From positions 5,577,276 through 5,641,275 of the forward strand of contig JAQFVV010006245.1 of assembly GCA_028023455.1 (NCBI GenBank): DNA of 64,000 nt. The letters run 5' to 3'. A program made the position numbers and the translations under genes. Under the pieces are notes generated by a model that did not search any database, had not been told where the DNA came from, and was given only the letters and a program-made list of their open reading frames with translations. Below, piece after piece: positions 1 to 13,657 of this stretch. This DNA is from Epiperipatus broadwayi. Its lineage: Eukaryota > Onychophora > Udeonychophora > Euonychophora > Peripatidae. Within the stretch, counting starts at the first letter, position 1; every line of letters starts with the position of its first letter.

Positions 1-3000
1 AGAATAAGTGTCGAGGAACTGCTGTGTACATTTTACAATAAATAATGAAATAAAGTGAATCTTATTCTTCTGCTAGAGCATTTGATTTTTAGATCTGAAG
101 TTTTTACTGAATTCTTTTTTCAATCTTTTTTTTATTTAATTTCTCACATTATAATTTTAAGATTGAGATCAGGTAATGAGATTTTCCTTTCTTTTCCACT
201 CTTATACCAATTTGAAATTAAGAACCATTCTAGTTAATATATACCTGTATAATCTGAAGATTTTTATCCACAAACTAGTCTTTTAAATTTATGAATTTAC
301 ATGATTAGCATAATATTATTTTCCCTGTAAAAGCTTAACAATTTTTTACTTGTTCTTTACTTATTCCAATGAAAAATATTTTAATCTAGTCAGTTTATGT
401 CTCTATTTAAGTATGTGCATTTCTGAATATTATAAACTTTTCAGTATAGCTTATTAAAATTAAAATAAATATATTTTACAATATTATTTAAATTTTGATT
501 TGATTTATAGGTGTTTTAATGAGCTCTCAATTTTTGAACTAACAGTGCACTGTTTTTATTTTGTTTTATATTTATTTCAAATTTTAAAAAAATATCATAT
601 AAAAATATAAATTTTATTATGTAATTAATTAAAAATATATATTCCAGATTTCACTAGTATTTCTTTATTCAAACAAATATAATGCTGTGTTCTTTTTTGA
701 AGTATTCAACAATGACCGACAAAAAGTATTTCTTTAAATAAAAAAAAAAAACAGAAGATAAATGATAGATATAAATATAAAGGTCTTAAATAGATAAATA
801 CAAATTTTATATTTAAATTAGTTAAATAATAATCTCATAGCAGCAGTGGTACACAGCTACACATGATGAAGAACAAATGGTGATTATACATAATTTGTTT
901 TTAATCCTATAATTTTGGCGTTTTACATTTAATATTAACTGCTATTCCCTATAAAAGATTTAATGTGTAAAATGACGTTTCTCAGGACATTAAAAGTTAT
1001 GATGCTTTTAGAAGACCAAATAGAAGACTATTTCATTTTGAGATTCAGAAGATTACTATTACAGAAAGGATCTTTTTTTTTTTTCCTGACATATTGTAAA
1101 TTTAAATCATTCTTATTATATAATCCATGAGTATTTTCAAGACTTTCCTAGTATCAATTCACATATATCGGAAATAAAACTTTGACTCAATAAAATCCAA
1201 AATATGAACTTCATTTTCTTAGCTTCTCGATTTAAAGTATACGGAAAATTGTAATATTTTTGCCAATTCAAAGAATAATCTACTAAATGTTTTTAATATT
1301 TTGAGTGCAACCAATAAAGACTTTGATTTGGAAATTAATATTTAAAAAAATCAGATGTCTTATTGGTCAATTGGGGATGACATATCTTCAGCAATTTTTA
1401 ATTTGATAAAGGAAATAAATTTAAATATCAAAAAGTTTTCTAAATACAATATAAGACATAGATATTGAATTGCAATATATACTGTTGCTATATTTAACAA
1501 ACTAAATGATAAAATATCTCCAAATAAATTAGTTGTACATAGAACTGTTTATTTGTCTAACTTATATGCATAGAAATGAGACATAAATCTCTATTTATGC
1601 ATCAAAAAGTTAGAAAACTTTCAATTATGGATACTCTGAAAGATTCTTAAAAATGTGAGGCAAAGTCATAAAGATAATAATTGTTTATATTCGTTAGCTT
1701 GCTAAATGTGATCTACTATTGTAAATACACATCTTGCTTGGATAGGACATATAAAATGAATGAACAGTAATAAACTTCCTGTAGAAGCATTTTATGATAA
1801 ACATGAACATGATTTTCATGAGACAAGTCGATTTACATTGTTATTTCGAAAATACTTTTAAAAAATGCAAAATTTATTGTTTTCACTGGGAGTAGACTGA
1901 AGAGTTACCAATTAGGCAATATATTAAAGACTTTCAGAATGTAATGTTTGCTTCAGAAGTAAACAAAAATATTGTAAAATATCAAATAAATAACTAAAAG
2001 ATCAGTAAGTAATATATGTGAATATATTTTAGTTCACAGATAGATTTGTATAGTTATTATAAAACTTAATTCTTTATCATAATATCTTTTTGTCTCTGTT
2101 TTTTTTTTTTTTAGAGAGTTAGAATGGTCATAATTGTTTATGAATAGCTTCTAATGATTATTATGAAGGTATAATCTATTACTGAATAGATACAGGATTG
2201 GCTAGGAGCTAGTTACCTGAGGAAAAAAAAAATTTAAAGTCCACTTCCGAATTGAAAATGTCCAAAGTTCACCCAGAAATATTTGAATACCAGGATATGG
2301 CCATAACAGATGAATATGTTCAACACCAAATTTATTGTTATTTTACTTTGATAAAAAATTTAAAAAACAATTATTTGAAAACATATAGTTAAAATTGATA
2401 GGATGATTTCCGGAACAATGATTGATTAATAATGTAAAGATCATGCAATCTAAAACAGGCAAAAGCTCTCTATACAGTGGTGCCACTCAGTGCAAGCCAG
2501 AGTAATCAATGGATGCCAGAAGTTTTGTGCATAAAATCCCTATTTAGTGCTTACTAATCCAATATCCCCAGACTAGTTTCTAACTTGTGACTTTTGTCAA
2601 TGAGGAGCTTTGGATCTGAGAGCACTGCACCTAGATCTTATGATCCCAATAATAGTTATGAGCAAGCATAAGAAATGGTGATCATGTGATCATGCACTAT
2701 CATATTTTAAATAACTAGTTTTTATATAGACTACCTCAACAAATAAGATTTTATAAAAAGCAATTAGACTAAAAGACATGTATTAAAACAATAATAACAA
2801 TAATAAATAAAAAACAAGAAATTGATAAAAATCTGAAAAAAATAAAAGTCTAAGCCAGAAGAACTTCAGCTTAAAGACTACAAAAAGAAGACTTCACAAA
2901 AAAAAAATCTACTGTAAATTAGTCCTGTTAACTAAGAAATCATTGATATTTTCCAGATAAGAAGAAATATTATATTAACTCTTTAGCATCTACTGTATCC

Positions 3001-4147
3001 ACTAAGATAGCAAAATCCATTTTATTATTTTAGAAAAAAAAAAAAAACTTAAATATTACTACTGAGATAATGGACTAATTTAATATATTCATAAAAAATA
3101 TCATGCCTAATGCTACAAGTTATTATATTCCAATCAATACTTCATACAAATCATATAGAAGCTAAACAAACATATAATAGAAAATTCCAATACTAGTAAA
3201 GATCATGCTATTTAAATATATGTAAAAAGACAGCTAATTTACCTTTGGAACTGCAACATCAAATTCATTTTTGGTTACTTTCTAACATTTACTCATATAT
3301 ATACATCTTTGGACTGTTCACATAGAATAGAATGTAAGTAAAATTTGGCAATTTGTTTCACTTGTTTAAATAATGTCATTGATTATTGATGTGCATTTGC
3401 TCATTCTATCTTCTTTAAATAAACTTCACAATTTCATTTGTTTCATCCTTAATTTCATTTTTAAATTGATTACATCTTTCAGTAAAGCCCCACATGGTTT
3501 GCTTGTAGAAGACATTGAAGCTCAAGGTCCCTTCATTGTGATTCAGTTCTGTCAACTTTAGTATTCAAATTTCTTATGAAATCATTCAATTATTTTGCTT
3601 TCAATAAAGACAATATTTATTGATTCAAAAATCTCAATCATAGTAAGTGATCTAACTTTTCAATTTTGCCAGTCATCACAATTATTAAAGCAAACAGTAA
3701 TACATAGATTTTACAAAAAAAAAATCCAGAGATTATTAATCTTATATAAACAACTTTTTTTTTGCTTAGTACTTAAAAGTAAAAATAACAATGCAGGTTT
3801 TTCATAAAGTATATCATTTTTATTGATAAATACTGTAATATGATAAAGATATATACCTAAGAGATGGTGATCTGTGTAATAACTGATGAGTATTGGTTCA
3901 GCACAAAATGCATCTTGGGAGTCATTTGTCTTTTATTGTATCTTTATTCATATACTTTGAATAGAATGTGTGGTGGTGTAAAAGTTATTTAGTACATTTA
4001 TAATTTTTATTATAAATTTTTAAAACTATTTTAGAAAATTTTTGAAACAAAAGTTTGAAAAATTCACTATTATTAATTCTGTTATCGCTGCTACTATAAT
4101 TACTGCAATAATAATAAAACTATGTAAAAGAAAATTAGTGAACTTAC
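1..4147. other. Non-coding AT-rich stretch left of HYI exon 4
   Basis: No convincing gene is visible on either strand; all open frames are short and AT-driven. Because HYI exon 4 ends with a splice donor at 4147/4146, this stretch should be HYI intron 4. The missing C-terminal HYI exons were looked for on the minus strand (the segment after the Gln-Tyr-Phe of exon 4, and the Asp-Ile-Phe/Tyr-His metal-site region) and not found, so they probably lie beyond the left edge. Confidence 0.6.
2460..2700 (+). repeat. Possible highly diverged copy of the 56-kb repeat family
   Basis: The order of short blocks (atccccagac, then tgtgacttttgtca, then atgaggagct, then cctagatctta) follows the core of the repeats at 56154-57190 (atccccagacc, atgactcacctca, gtgaggagct, actagatcta). 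Similarity is weak and seen by eye only. Confidence 0.3.
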
Positions 4148-4223
4148 CAGTAAACACATTATTCATAAAATATTGTGGAACAGAAAAATTGTTAATAGGC
4201 TCAATAAGTCCAATCATTTCTTC
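4148..4223 (-). CDS. HYI: Hydroxypyruvate isomerase, exon 4 (partial gene)
   Basis: A 76-bp exon. It is preceded on the minus strand by a pyrimidine-rich acceptor (TTTTCTTTATAG) and followed by the donor GTAAGT. It starts in phase 0, as exon 3 requires, and reads EEMIGLIEPINNFSVPQYF followed by MNNVFT. The LIEPIN motif carries the Glu that serves as a catalytic metal-binding acid in the Hyi / AP-endonuclease-2 TIM-barrel family, whose members have LLEPIN or LIEPIN here followed by PGF or PQYF. The enzyme interconverts hydroxypyruvate and tartronate semialdehyde (established for the family). It ends one base into the next codon, so a further exon must follow; none was found in the remaining 4.1 kb. 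About 100 C-terminal residues, including the second catalytic Glu, are missing from the window. Confidence 0.85.
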
Positions 4224-4297
4224 CTATAAAGAAAATATATAAAGATAAAAAAATAAAAAAATTCAAAATTAAATCTTAAAAATAATACAGTTTGCAC

Positions 4298-4400
4298 CTG
4301 GTATAATCTTTCTGCCGCTTCCTTCAAATTATCCAAATAAACTTCTTCCATACTTGCATCAGTGAAATATTTTGATGTAACTCCAGACATTATATGAATT
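4298..4400 (-). CDS. HYI: Hydroxypyruvate isomerase, exon 3
   Basis: A 103-bp exon between an acceptor ATATATATAG and a donor GTGCAA. Its first base completes the AGA (Arg) codon begun by the last two bases of exon 2, giving a seamless KRIHIMSG junction that matches RIHLMAG of animal HYI. The rest reads VTSKYFTDASMEEVYLDNLK then EAAERLYQ, corresponding to the VFLENLRHAAGVLAQ segment of vertebrate HYI (helix before the catalytic Glu strand). It ends in phase 0. Intron 3 to exon 4 is only 74 bp, in sharp contrast to the 19-kb intron 2 on the other side. The Met in IHIM could look like a start codon, but splice phase and homology show it is internal. Confidence 0.87.
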
Positions 4401-5159
4401 CTATATATATATGCATTAATAGTTAATATTTCTGTAAGAATATATTTATTATGATTACATAAAAACATTTATATATGTATTAAATAAGATTGTTATCCTT
4501 GATTATATATATTACAAAAAAAAATTAAATAATAAATTAATTAATTGTTTATTAATGCTAGTTTTTAAGAAACTATTTTGTTTTCAAACATTTATTACAT
4601 AAACCACAGAGTTGAAATCCATAAAGCTATATTTTTATCTATTTTATCCAGAAATTTAGTTTCATAAATAATAAATAAGTTCTATTTTTTTTTAAAAAAA
4701 AAAAGTATGTAAAACCTCTAAAATGTAAGATTTTTTCATTTTCTCTTTTGTATTATATTATTAAAGAGATTAAGATAATCTTTTAATATCTTAAACCTAT
4801 TTTTAGTCACACGACTAACTAGATTTTTCTGATATGATTTTATTTAAATTAAATATGAAGAGGTAGTCTAATATTTTCATAACTCCTCTAAATTGAATTA
4901 CACACTATAATCATTGACTTATTTTTTTGATGTTTTCATATTACTTACTCTGTTTTTCTTTTCCTCTAATTTGTTGCCACAAATTTTCTCTTTTTTTTAA
5001 TCCTCTTCTCTAATCTGTTGCCATGTTTCCTTCCCTTTTTTTTTTCTTCACTTCATTGTAATATTTCCTCATATTTTTTCCAATCCATTGAAACACTTCT
5101 TCAATACATTTCCTTAATTCACTACTAACATTTAAGGCTTTGATGTAAAATTTTAGCTA

Positions 5160-5640
5160 TATTACAGACTATATCATCAACATCATTTTCAATCATGATC
5201 AATCCACTGCAGAATGAATGTTTTCCAAATTCAATCCATCTTTTCCAATCTCTAACCCCTCTTCTCCACATCATTCCAGTACTCTTCCTTATTTCATCTG
5301 ACTCACATATAGTCTCTCACTAGGTCTTCTACAATCTCTTGGAATCCAGTTTAAGATTTCAATTGTCCATCTATTATCATCCCTTCTCGCAATATATCCA
5401 GCCCAACTCTACTTGCCTCTTAATTCTTTCAATGCTGTTGCTTCATTTTTGATCTCTTCTTGTTACTCCTAACATGAATCTCTCCATACTTCTTTGAGTG
5501 GTCTGACATCTCTGTATTGCTCTTCTGTTAAATGTCCAAGTCTCAGATCCATAAAAAAGAACTGTTAAAACACTCTTATTAAAAACCTTCCTTTTCTAAC
5601 ACATTGTCATATTTCCTTTCAATATATTCATACATTAAAT
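5160..5640 (-). mobile_element. RTE non-LTR retrotransposon, 3'-end fragment (copy A)
   Basis: The stretch aligns by eye with the 3' end of the RTE copy at 40741-43870. Shared blocks on the plus strand include caatccactgcag, cttctccacatca, acaatctcttggaatccagt, ttcaattgtccatctattat, atccagcccaactc and catacttctttgagtggtct. The encoded minus-strand frame corresponds to the conserved RTE C-terminus around the NWIPRDCKR-like segment. Only about 450 bp remain, a typical 5'-truncated insertion. The 3' end carries the ATC/GAT-type simple tail seen in the other copies (tcatcaacatcatt at 5171). Confidence 0.75.
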
Positions 5641-6094
5641 GTGTTAATATATATTTACATATCAATATTTTAAGTACCAATCATTTGTTGCTTCTCTCAG
5701 TACATTATCAATGCATTTATGCTTTGCATATAATTTTATAACTATATTTATTTTTTGCTTCATTTTATTTACTATACTATTGAACCAATTCTCGTGCTTA
5801 TTCATTATAACCTTGAAAAAAAAACTCTGAACAAATTTGTTAAGCATTTTTATTGTGAATTTTTTAAGACAAGCTATTTTATCTGGGTATGCAGATACAT
5901 TATGCCAATTATTGTCTTCAGGCATATGTTTTTATCAGACTTTTCCCTTAGAGATGAGATTCAAACAAGCTTATATTTTCTCCAAGCATATGGATCTTTT
6001 CAGACTACATAGATGTCAAATAATGTAATAAAAAATAAATGGTGTGTGCAACCAGTATATGAGATATGAAAAGAAAAAGAATATCTGAGTAGTT

Positions 6095-8965
6095 CACTTA
6101 AATAATACATCGAAACATCCCCATCATTTTCAATCATTATTGATCCACTACAAAATGAAGATCTCTTCAAGTATAATCCAGTTTTGTAACTCCTAGTCTC
6201 TCTTTTGAATATCACACTAGCGAACTTTCTTAGTTCGTCAATCCATCTCGTATGTGATCTTCTTAAGTCTTTTACAATCTCTTGGTATTCAATTTAAAAC
6301 TTCAACTGTCTATTTATTATTCTTTCTAGCAATATGTCCAGTCCAATTCCATTTTAGTTTCTTAAATCTATGTCAATGATATCAGTTTGTTCTTTCGTCC
6401 ATTTATTTTGCTTTCCATTTCTCTATATATATTTCATTGCGTGATGTAAAGTCTTTGTATAATTCTTCTGTTTAGTATTCAAATCTAGGATCCATAAATA
6501 AAAACTTTTAAGACACATATTTAAAACCTTTCTTTTCAAACTCATTGGCATATTTTTTTTTAATGCTAAGTTATTTCTACTAAAAGCACTCCACCCAAGT
6601 TTAATTCTATGATTAATTTTGTTCATTATATTTCAATCTATATTAATAACCTGATTAAAATATTTGTAGTTTCTAATTTCTTCTAATTCATGATTATCAA
6701 TCTTTATTTTCTTCTTCTGAGAAAATCCACTGAAGAATACTTTAATCTTTTAGCATTTATTTTAGTTCTTTTTTTTTTTTTTTTACCATTATAACTTTTG
6801 CAACATTTTCTGAAATATTATTTGCAAAAAACAACCATGTCATTTGCAAAATCTAGATGAAATAATCTTCATTTACTTTTACTTCCTTAAGTTTCCATTT
6901 TAATCCATAAAATACTTCTTGTAAAAGTGCTCTAAAAATCTGATCATGCATCTTTCTCAATGTTAACCCCCTTAATATTATCATGTAATCTAAGCACTGC
7001 TGTTACATTTTGATAAATATTTTTCAGATGACAATATTCCCAGTCTATAGCTTGATGATCCAAAACTTTAATTATCATTAAAATGCTTTTGGAATCATAT
7101 CTTTTCATAATCTACAAACCCAAAATACAATGGCAATTCATATTCATTGAACCCTTTCCATAACTTCTCTATATACTTGGATGTGGTCCAGTGTATAAAA
7201 ACCATTTTTAAACCGACTTAATTTATAATTATAATTATCTTGGTAAAAAAATTATATAGAACTGATATCTACTTTATCACATTTCCTAAATAACAATATT
7301 ACTAATGCATTCTTCCAACTATTTGGTGTATTTAACATCTATTTCTTTACATGCTTCTAACCAACAGTTCCTGAAGCTTTTTTCTTCTTCATAAACTTCT
7401 TACCATTTCAATTAAAATATTTGGCGATTGAAATATGTAATAATTATAGAAATATTTTGTTTTGTTATTATTGTATTCCATATCTTTCATGTTATCTTTA
7501 ATAATAGTTCCATCTTTTTTTATTATTACTGAAATAACTTTCATTCCAATATTACATTTTTGAGATTTTTATACTTTTTTAAAGCTTTCTTACTAATACA
7601 ATATTATATTTTATTATATCATTATTAACTTTTTTTCATAACATTTTATCTAACTCTAAATAATTAATTGTTCTTAATGGATCATTTAAAATAAGTTTTG
7701 TACTTCTTTTTTTTTTTTTTGCATTGTCTTGTCTAAGTAGAAAATTAATGAGTAAATTGCTGCTTTTTTTATACCAGCTATATTTCTTGGAGTTCTTAAT
7801 AGAGTATCAGTTATATTCTTATTGATTTCAGTCAAGTCTAAACTATTTTCAAAGTCTATTAATATTTTAAAATGCATTTACAAATTCTAATTTAAATTCA
7901 TTGGACTGATTCTGAAGATTAGGAATATCAACCATTAATCTCTTTCTTAATAATTTTTGATGTCTCTAGTTTTGCATTAACATGTATCTTATATCTGACT
8001 AATCAATAATAACTTTGTGGGTCAAATCTATTAAAATATTATAATCTTGTAATACATATTTTATGTTAATCAAATCATAAAACAATTTGACTATATCTTC
8101 AAATAGTTGGATGATTCCATGTTCATTTCCATTTAGCAATTTTCTCAAAGAAAGAATTCATAATATACAGTTGTTGTTTTTTTGTGAACTCTACAAATCT
8201 GTGCTCATTTCTATCAACATTTGTTTATTAATTGTAGTATTTAAAATGTTGTTTGATCAAATCAAAGCCATTTTATACACTCATATAAAAACCTTCTACT
8301 TCTTTATCTCAATAAGAACTTATTGAGATATAAAATTATAATTATTTGCATTTGACATCTTCCATCTACTTGAAAAAGTAATCTTGTCAATTTATCTGAT
8401 ATACCATCAACCTCCACAATGTTCTTGTTTTACTTTTTATTTATAATGAAACCTCCTCTTGTGCTTTCAATATTTATGCCTTTATAGTAAAGTACATACC
8501 AACTTTTCAACTTTTAATTTCACAAAATTCAACTATGTTCTATTTAATTTTAGACAGTTCCTCTTCCAATTCATGCAATATTTCTTTACTTGAAAGTGAT
8601 TTGCAGTTTTAAATATTTAAATAAAAAATCATCATTAAATGGCAGCCTGAATTTATAAAATTTTTATTCTATGTCTTCAGTTGATAATCATTGTCTTGGT
8701 TGTAACTTTAAAGCTTCCTGTAAATAAGCGACATAATTTAATTTTGTGTCATACTTATAATATATTTAAAAAAAAGAAAAAGAAATTATTCTCTCACACA
8801 TTTATTCTGCCCTCAAGAAAATTAAACTCATATTTCATTTAAAAATTATCAGATTACTTAGAAGAAAAACCATGTTGTTTCTTATCTTAAATTCAGAGAT
8901 TAACAAAAGCAATCAATTTACCAGCTAGTTGTTGGTGAACAGCTCATCCATGTTCATTTATCCTA
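6095..8965 (-). mobile_element. RTE non-LTR retrotransposon, long decayed copy (copy B)
   Basis: It runs parallel to the 40.7-43.9 kb copy from the 3' end (6110, catccccatcattttcaatc) through the RT region (6700-7400) and endonuclease region (7680-8560) to a matching 5' leader (8640-8960, with catgttgtttcttatcttaa against catggtgtttcttgatctta). No frame stays open for more than about 80 codons, so it is inactive. It lies immediately beside copy A with the same polarity. A 60-residue minus frame at 7686-7877 is a remnant of the linker between endonuclease and RT (compare LVDFEHDSDLNEINMKITD in copy C). Confidence 0.75.
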
Positions 8966-9369
8966 CGAATAATCCATATAATAATAGCAGCAGCAAAGGT
9001 AAAAATATATGGAATGGACATTTAGGAATTTGTCCTGCTCAGTTCCATTAAGATCTCAAAGAGGAATCAAAAGATTTTCTTTTAGTTAATAGCAATTTCT
9101 TTTCTGCAGCCATATATTGGATACAACACTATTTAATTAAATTAATCACTTCTCATATCAATTCCAATCTACATATGTCTTACTTAGCTCAGGATGATAA
9201 CTAACAAATATCGGATAACTGATAACAAATTTAAAACATGTAATAATCCTAATTAACTATAATAAGATCAATATAAAATATTTAAATTATTTAATTGTTA
9301 AATCTTTCCTCTTTTATTATTCATTATTAATGCTTTAGCATTTTATTTTAAACAAATCGAATATCTTTT

Positions 9370-10000
9370 AACCCATTCCACATGAACTCAAATGGAGATT
9401 TTTTCTCACATGTATATATACTATAACAAAACAATACAAATACATAAATACAAATATACATAAACATATAATTTCATATACTTCTTTATATATAATTATT
9501 ATCTCTTTATATATAATACATTTTAACTTTTTTTATATTTTATATTTAACAATCAATACTTCCTATAAGCATATATATATATTATTTTTATCTTATTTTT
9601 ATTAATTTTTTTAAAAAACTATTTACCTCTAACATTATATATTCATATTTTATATGTTACATTATTATTTACTATATTAACATTTAATATGTATAATTTT
9701 CTTTACCCTATAATTTTATTTCTTTTTATCTTTTTATTACTAATTATTTTAAAGTACTTTTTATTATTTTTAAACATATTTTATACCTACCTTTTATTTA
9801 TATTTTTAAACCTTAACTATTAACTAATCAAACTTTTAAATTTTCCAGTTATACATAGTAGTTCCCTCATTCTATTTTTATATAATTAAATCCATTCTTA
9901 TTTTTTATTCTCACTAACATTATCTTTATTTTTATTTTATACCTAGTGGCTCACTCTTTCTATTTTTTATATAATTAAATCTATCCTTATTTCTAATCTC
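9370..10000 (-). mobile_element. Penelope-like remnant, 3' half, split by the microsatellite/LINE nest
   Basis: This stretch aligns with 28011-28480. Shared plus-strand landmarks are aacatataattt, cctttcatttatat/ccttttatttatat, a ttatac-tagtag-ctccctc block, and ctattttttatataa-taaatct directly before the break. In the 28-kb copy the sequence continues without a break into tcaggcccaaatct; here it stops at the first ATT repeat (10001), and the continuation (gaggcccaaatctt) reappears at about 19826. This segment lies downstream of the GIY-YIG-like coding part in the element's own orientation. Confidence 0.6.
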
Positions 10001-12122
<2,122 letters not shown>

Positions 12123-13242
12123 CTTCTTATCTTTTGTGCTATGCAGATGACTGTAAAATCTTTAGAAGAATCACATCTGTGTTTGATTGCACTCTTCTTC
12201 AAAAGGATATAGATAATTTTAGTGCTTGGTGTGATTTAAATAATATGATTGTTAATTTCAGTAAATGTTCCTTAGTCTCGTATTCTAAAAAATCTGAAGT
12301 TTTGCATTTTTCTTATTTTATTAATTGTCACAAAATTATTTCTGTTGAATCCCAAAAAGATTTGGGAGTTATATTTTCTAGTAATGGATCCTTTCTTCCT
12401 CATTTGGAAATGATTATTGGTAAAGCTTTAAAAATTATAGGTACTATTCTAAGGTTTGGTCATCATTTCAGTGGTGATACAAAATTTAAATTATTTTTAT
12501 CATTGGTTCTTCCCATCATTGAATATTGTTCAGTCATTTGGAATCCTAGCTCTAAACAGGGATGTAACTTATTACAATCAGTGAGTAATAAGTTTTTTAA
12601 ATATGTTTCTTTGGGAAATAAAACTGTTGTTCATCTTTCTTCTAGAAGACAATATAGAGATCTTAAATATCTTTATAAACTTGTTAATAAAATAGTTCTT
12701 TTACCTGACACAATTTCTACTGTTGTAATTAGATCTCATGTGCATGATACTCGGTCTGCTTCTGTTTGTTACATTAAAACTTGTCATTCCAATGTTCTTA
12801 GATTTTCTCCTTTATTTAGACTGCCATATTTATATAATCAGATTTGTAGTAATAATAATTACTTCAATTTAGATTATATTCAATTTTGTAATGTTATTAA
12901 ATTTAAATGTCATATTTGATTGGTTTAACTTGATTTTGTTTATATATATATATGTTAAATTGTTTTATTATTATTATTATTTTGTTATGTGCTTTATATT
13001 TATCCCTTTTATTTATTTGTTATTATTAATGTTTTAATAATAATTGTATATATGCTGATATTTAATTTTACTTTAGATTTTTAAATGTATTAATTATCTT
13101 TTATTGAAATATGGCACATAATTATATTAATAATTTGTCATTTAAACTCATTTATGTATTTATATATCTATTATGGTGCAATACTGTAATTGGCTTTATG
13201 CTGTAGTTTTGTACGGTAAATAAATGAATTGAATTGAATTGA

Positions 13243-13244
<2 letters not shown>
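12123..13244 (+). mobile_element. CR1/Jockey-group LINE, 5'-truncated copy 1
   Basis: It begins inside the RT catalytic loop (CYADDCKIF) and runs to a 3' end ttggctttatgctgta...aaataaatgaattgaattgaatt, which leads into (ATT)n. The 3'UTR (12920-13244) is shared in its last 60 bp with copy 2 (19640-19708). The AATAAA-like signal plus a GAATT/ATT tail fits CR1-like elements. The 5' break falls exactly at the ATT repeat rather than at unique sequence. Confidence 0.82.
12134..12919 (+). pseudogene. C-terminal part of a CR1/Jockey-type reverse transcriptase
   Basis: About 260 codons remain open from the YADD catalytic motif (CYADDCKIF) to a TGA stop. Recognisable pieces are the post-catalytic segment MIVNFSKCSLVSY, the QKDLGVIFSS motif (usually KDLGV in CR1), and the thumb segment LSLVLPIIEYCSVIWNP, which is highly typical of Jockey/CR1-group LINEs. 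The C-terminus (FSPLFRLPYLYNQI...) is shared with copy 2. The endonuclease and RT motifs A and B are absent, so it cannot mobilise itself. An unbroken frame suggests a fairly recent insertion. Confidence 0.85.
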
Positions 13245-13305
<61 letters not shown>

Positions 13306-13321
13306 GTTATTGTTATTGTTA

Positions 13322-13411
<90 letters not shown>
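13245..13411. repeat. (ATT)n microsatellite with a GTT-variant core, shared by two LINE 3' ends
   Basis: About 167 bp of ATT repeat, interrupted near 13305-13326 by four GTT variants. It is simultaneously the tail of the plus-strand CR1-like copy ending at 13244 and the (TAA)n tail of the minus-strand LINE ending at 13412, so two retrotransposons meet tail-to-tail in one microsatellite. Confidence 0.95.
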
Positions 13412-13412
<1 letters not shown>

Positions 13413-13657
13413 GTTTCAAAGCAAAACTTTATTGAGTCTAAAAAGTTACAGAGTCATATATTGATTTTTTACAAATGAAAAACAAATTACAACTTTCAGT
13501 ATATAAGTCTTTATCTTTTCTGCATCCTTTTTTTTTCTTCTTGTTTTTAAATTTGGTCTTCTATTTAGTTCAGTTTATGCTTGCATTTTTTTTTTTTAAA
13601 GTTGGAAAAAATGCTGATGTTGAAAATGTCATCATCTATCTTATTGGTCTTTATATT

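Noticed and set aside
3240-3295. Possible HYI exon 5 with acceptor and donor-like borders
   Set aside because: The frame (KVTKNEFDVAVPK) does not resemble the expected HYI segment, and splice-like dinucleotides are common by chance.
3373-3561. Coding-like minus-strand stretch of about 48 codons (TELNHNEGTLSFNVFYKQ...)
   Set aside because: It looks more gene-like than its surroundings and ends in TAA, but it does not match HYI and has no convincing exon borders. Too weak to call.
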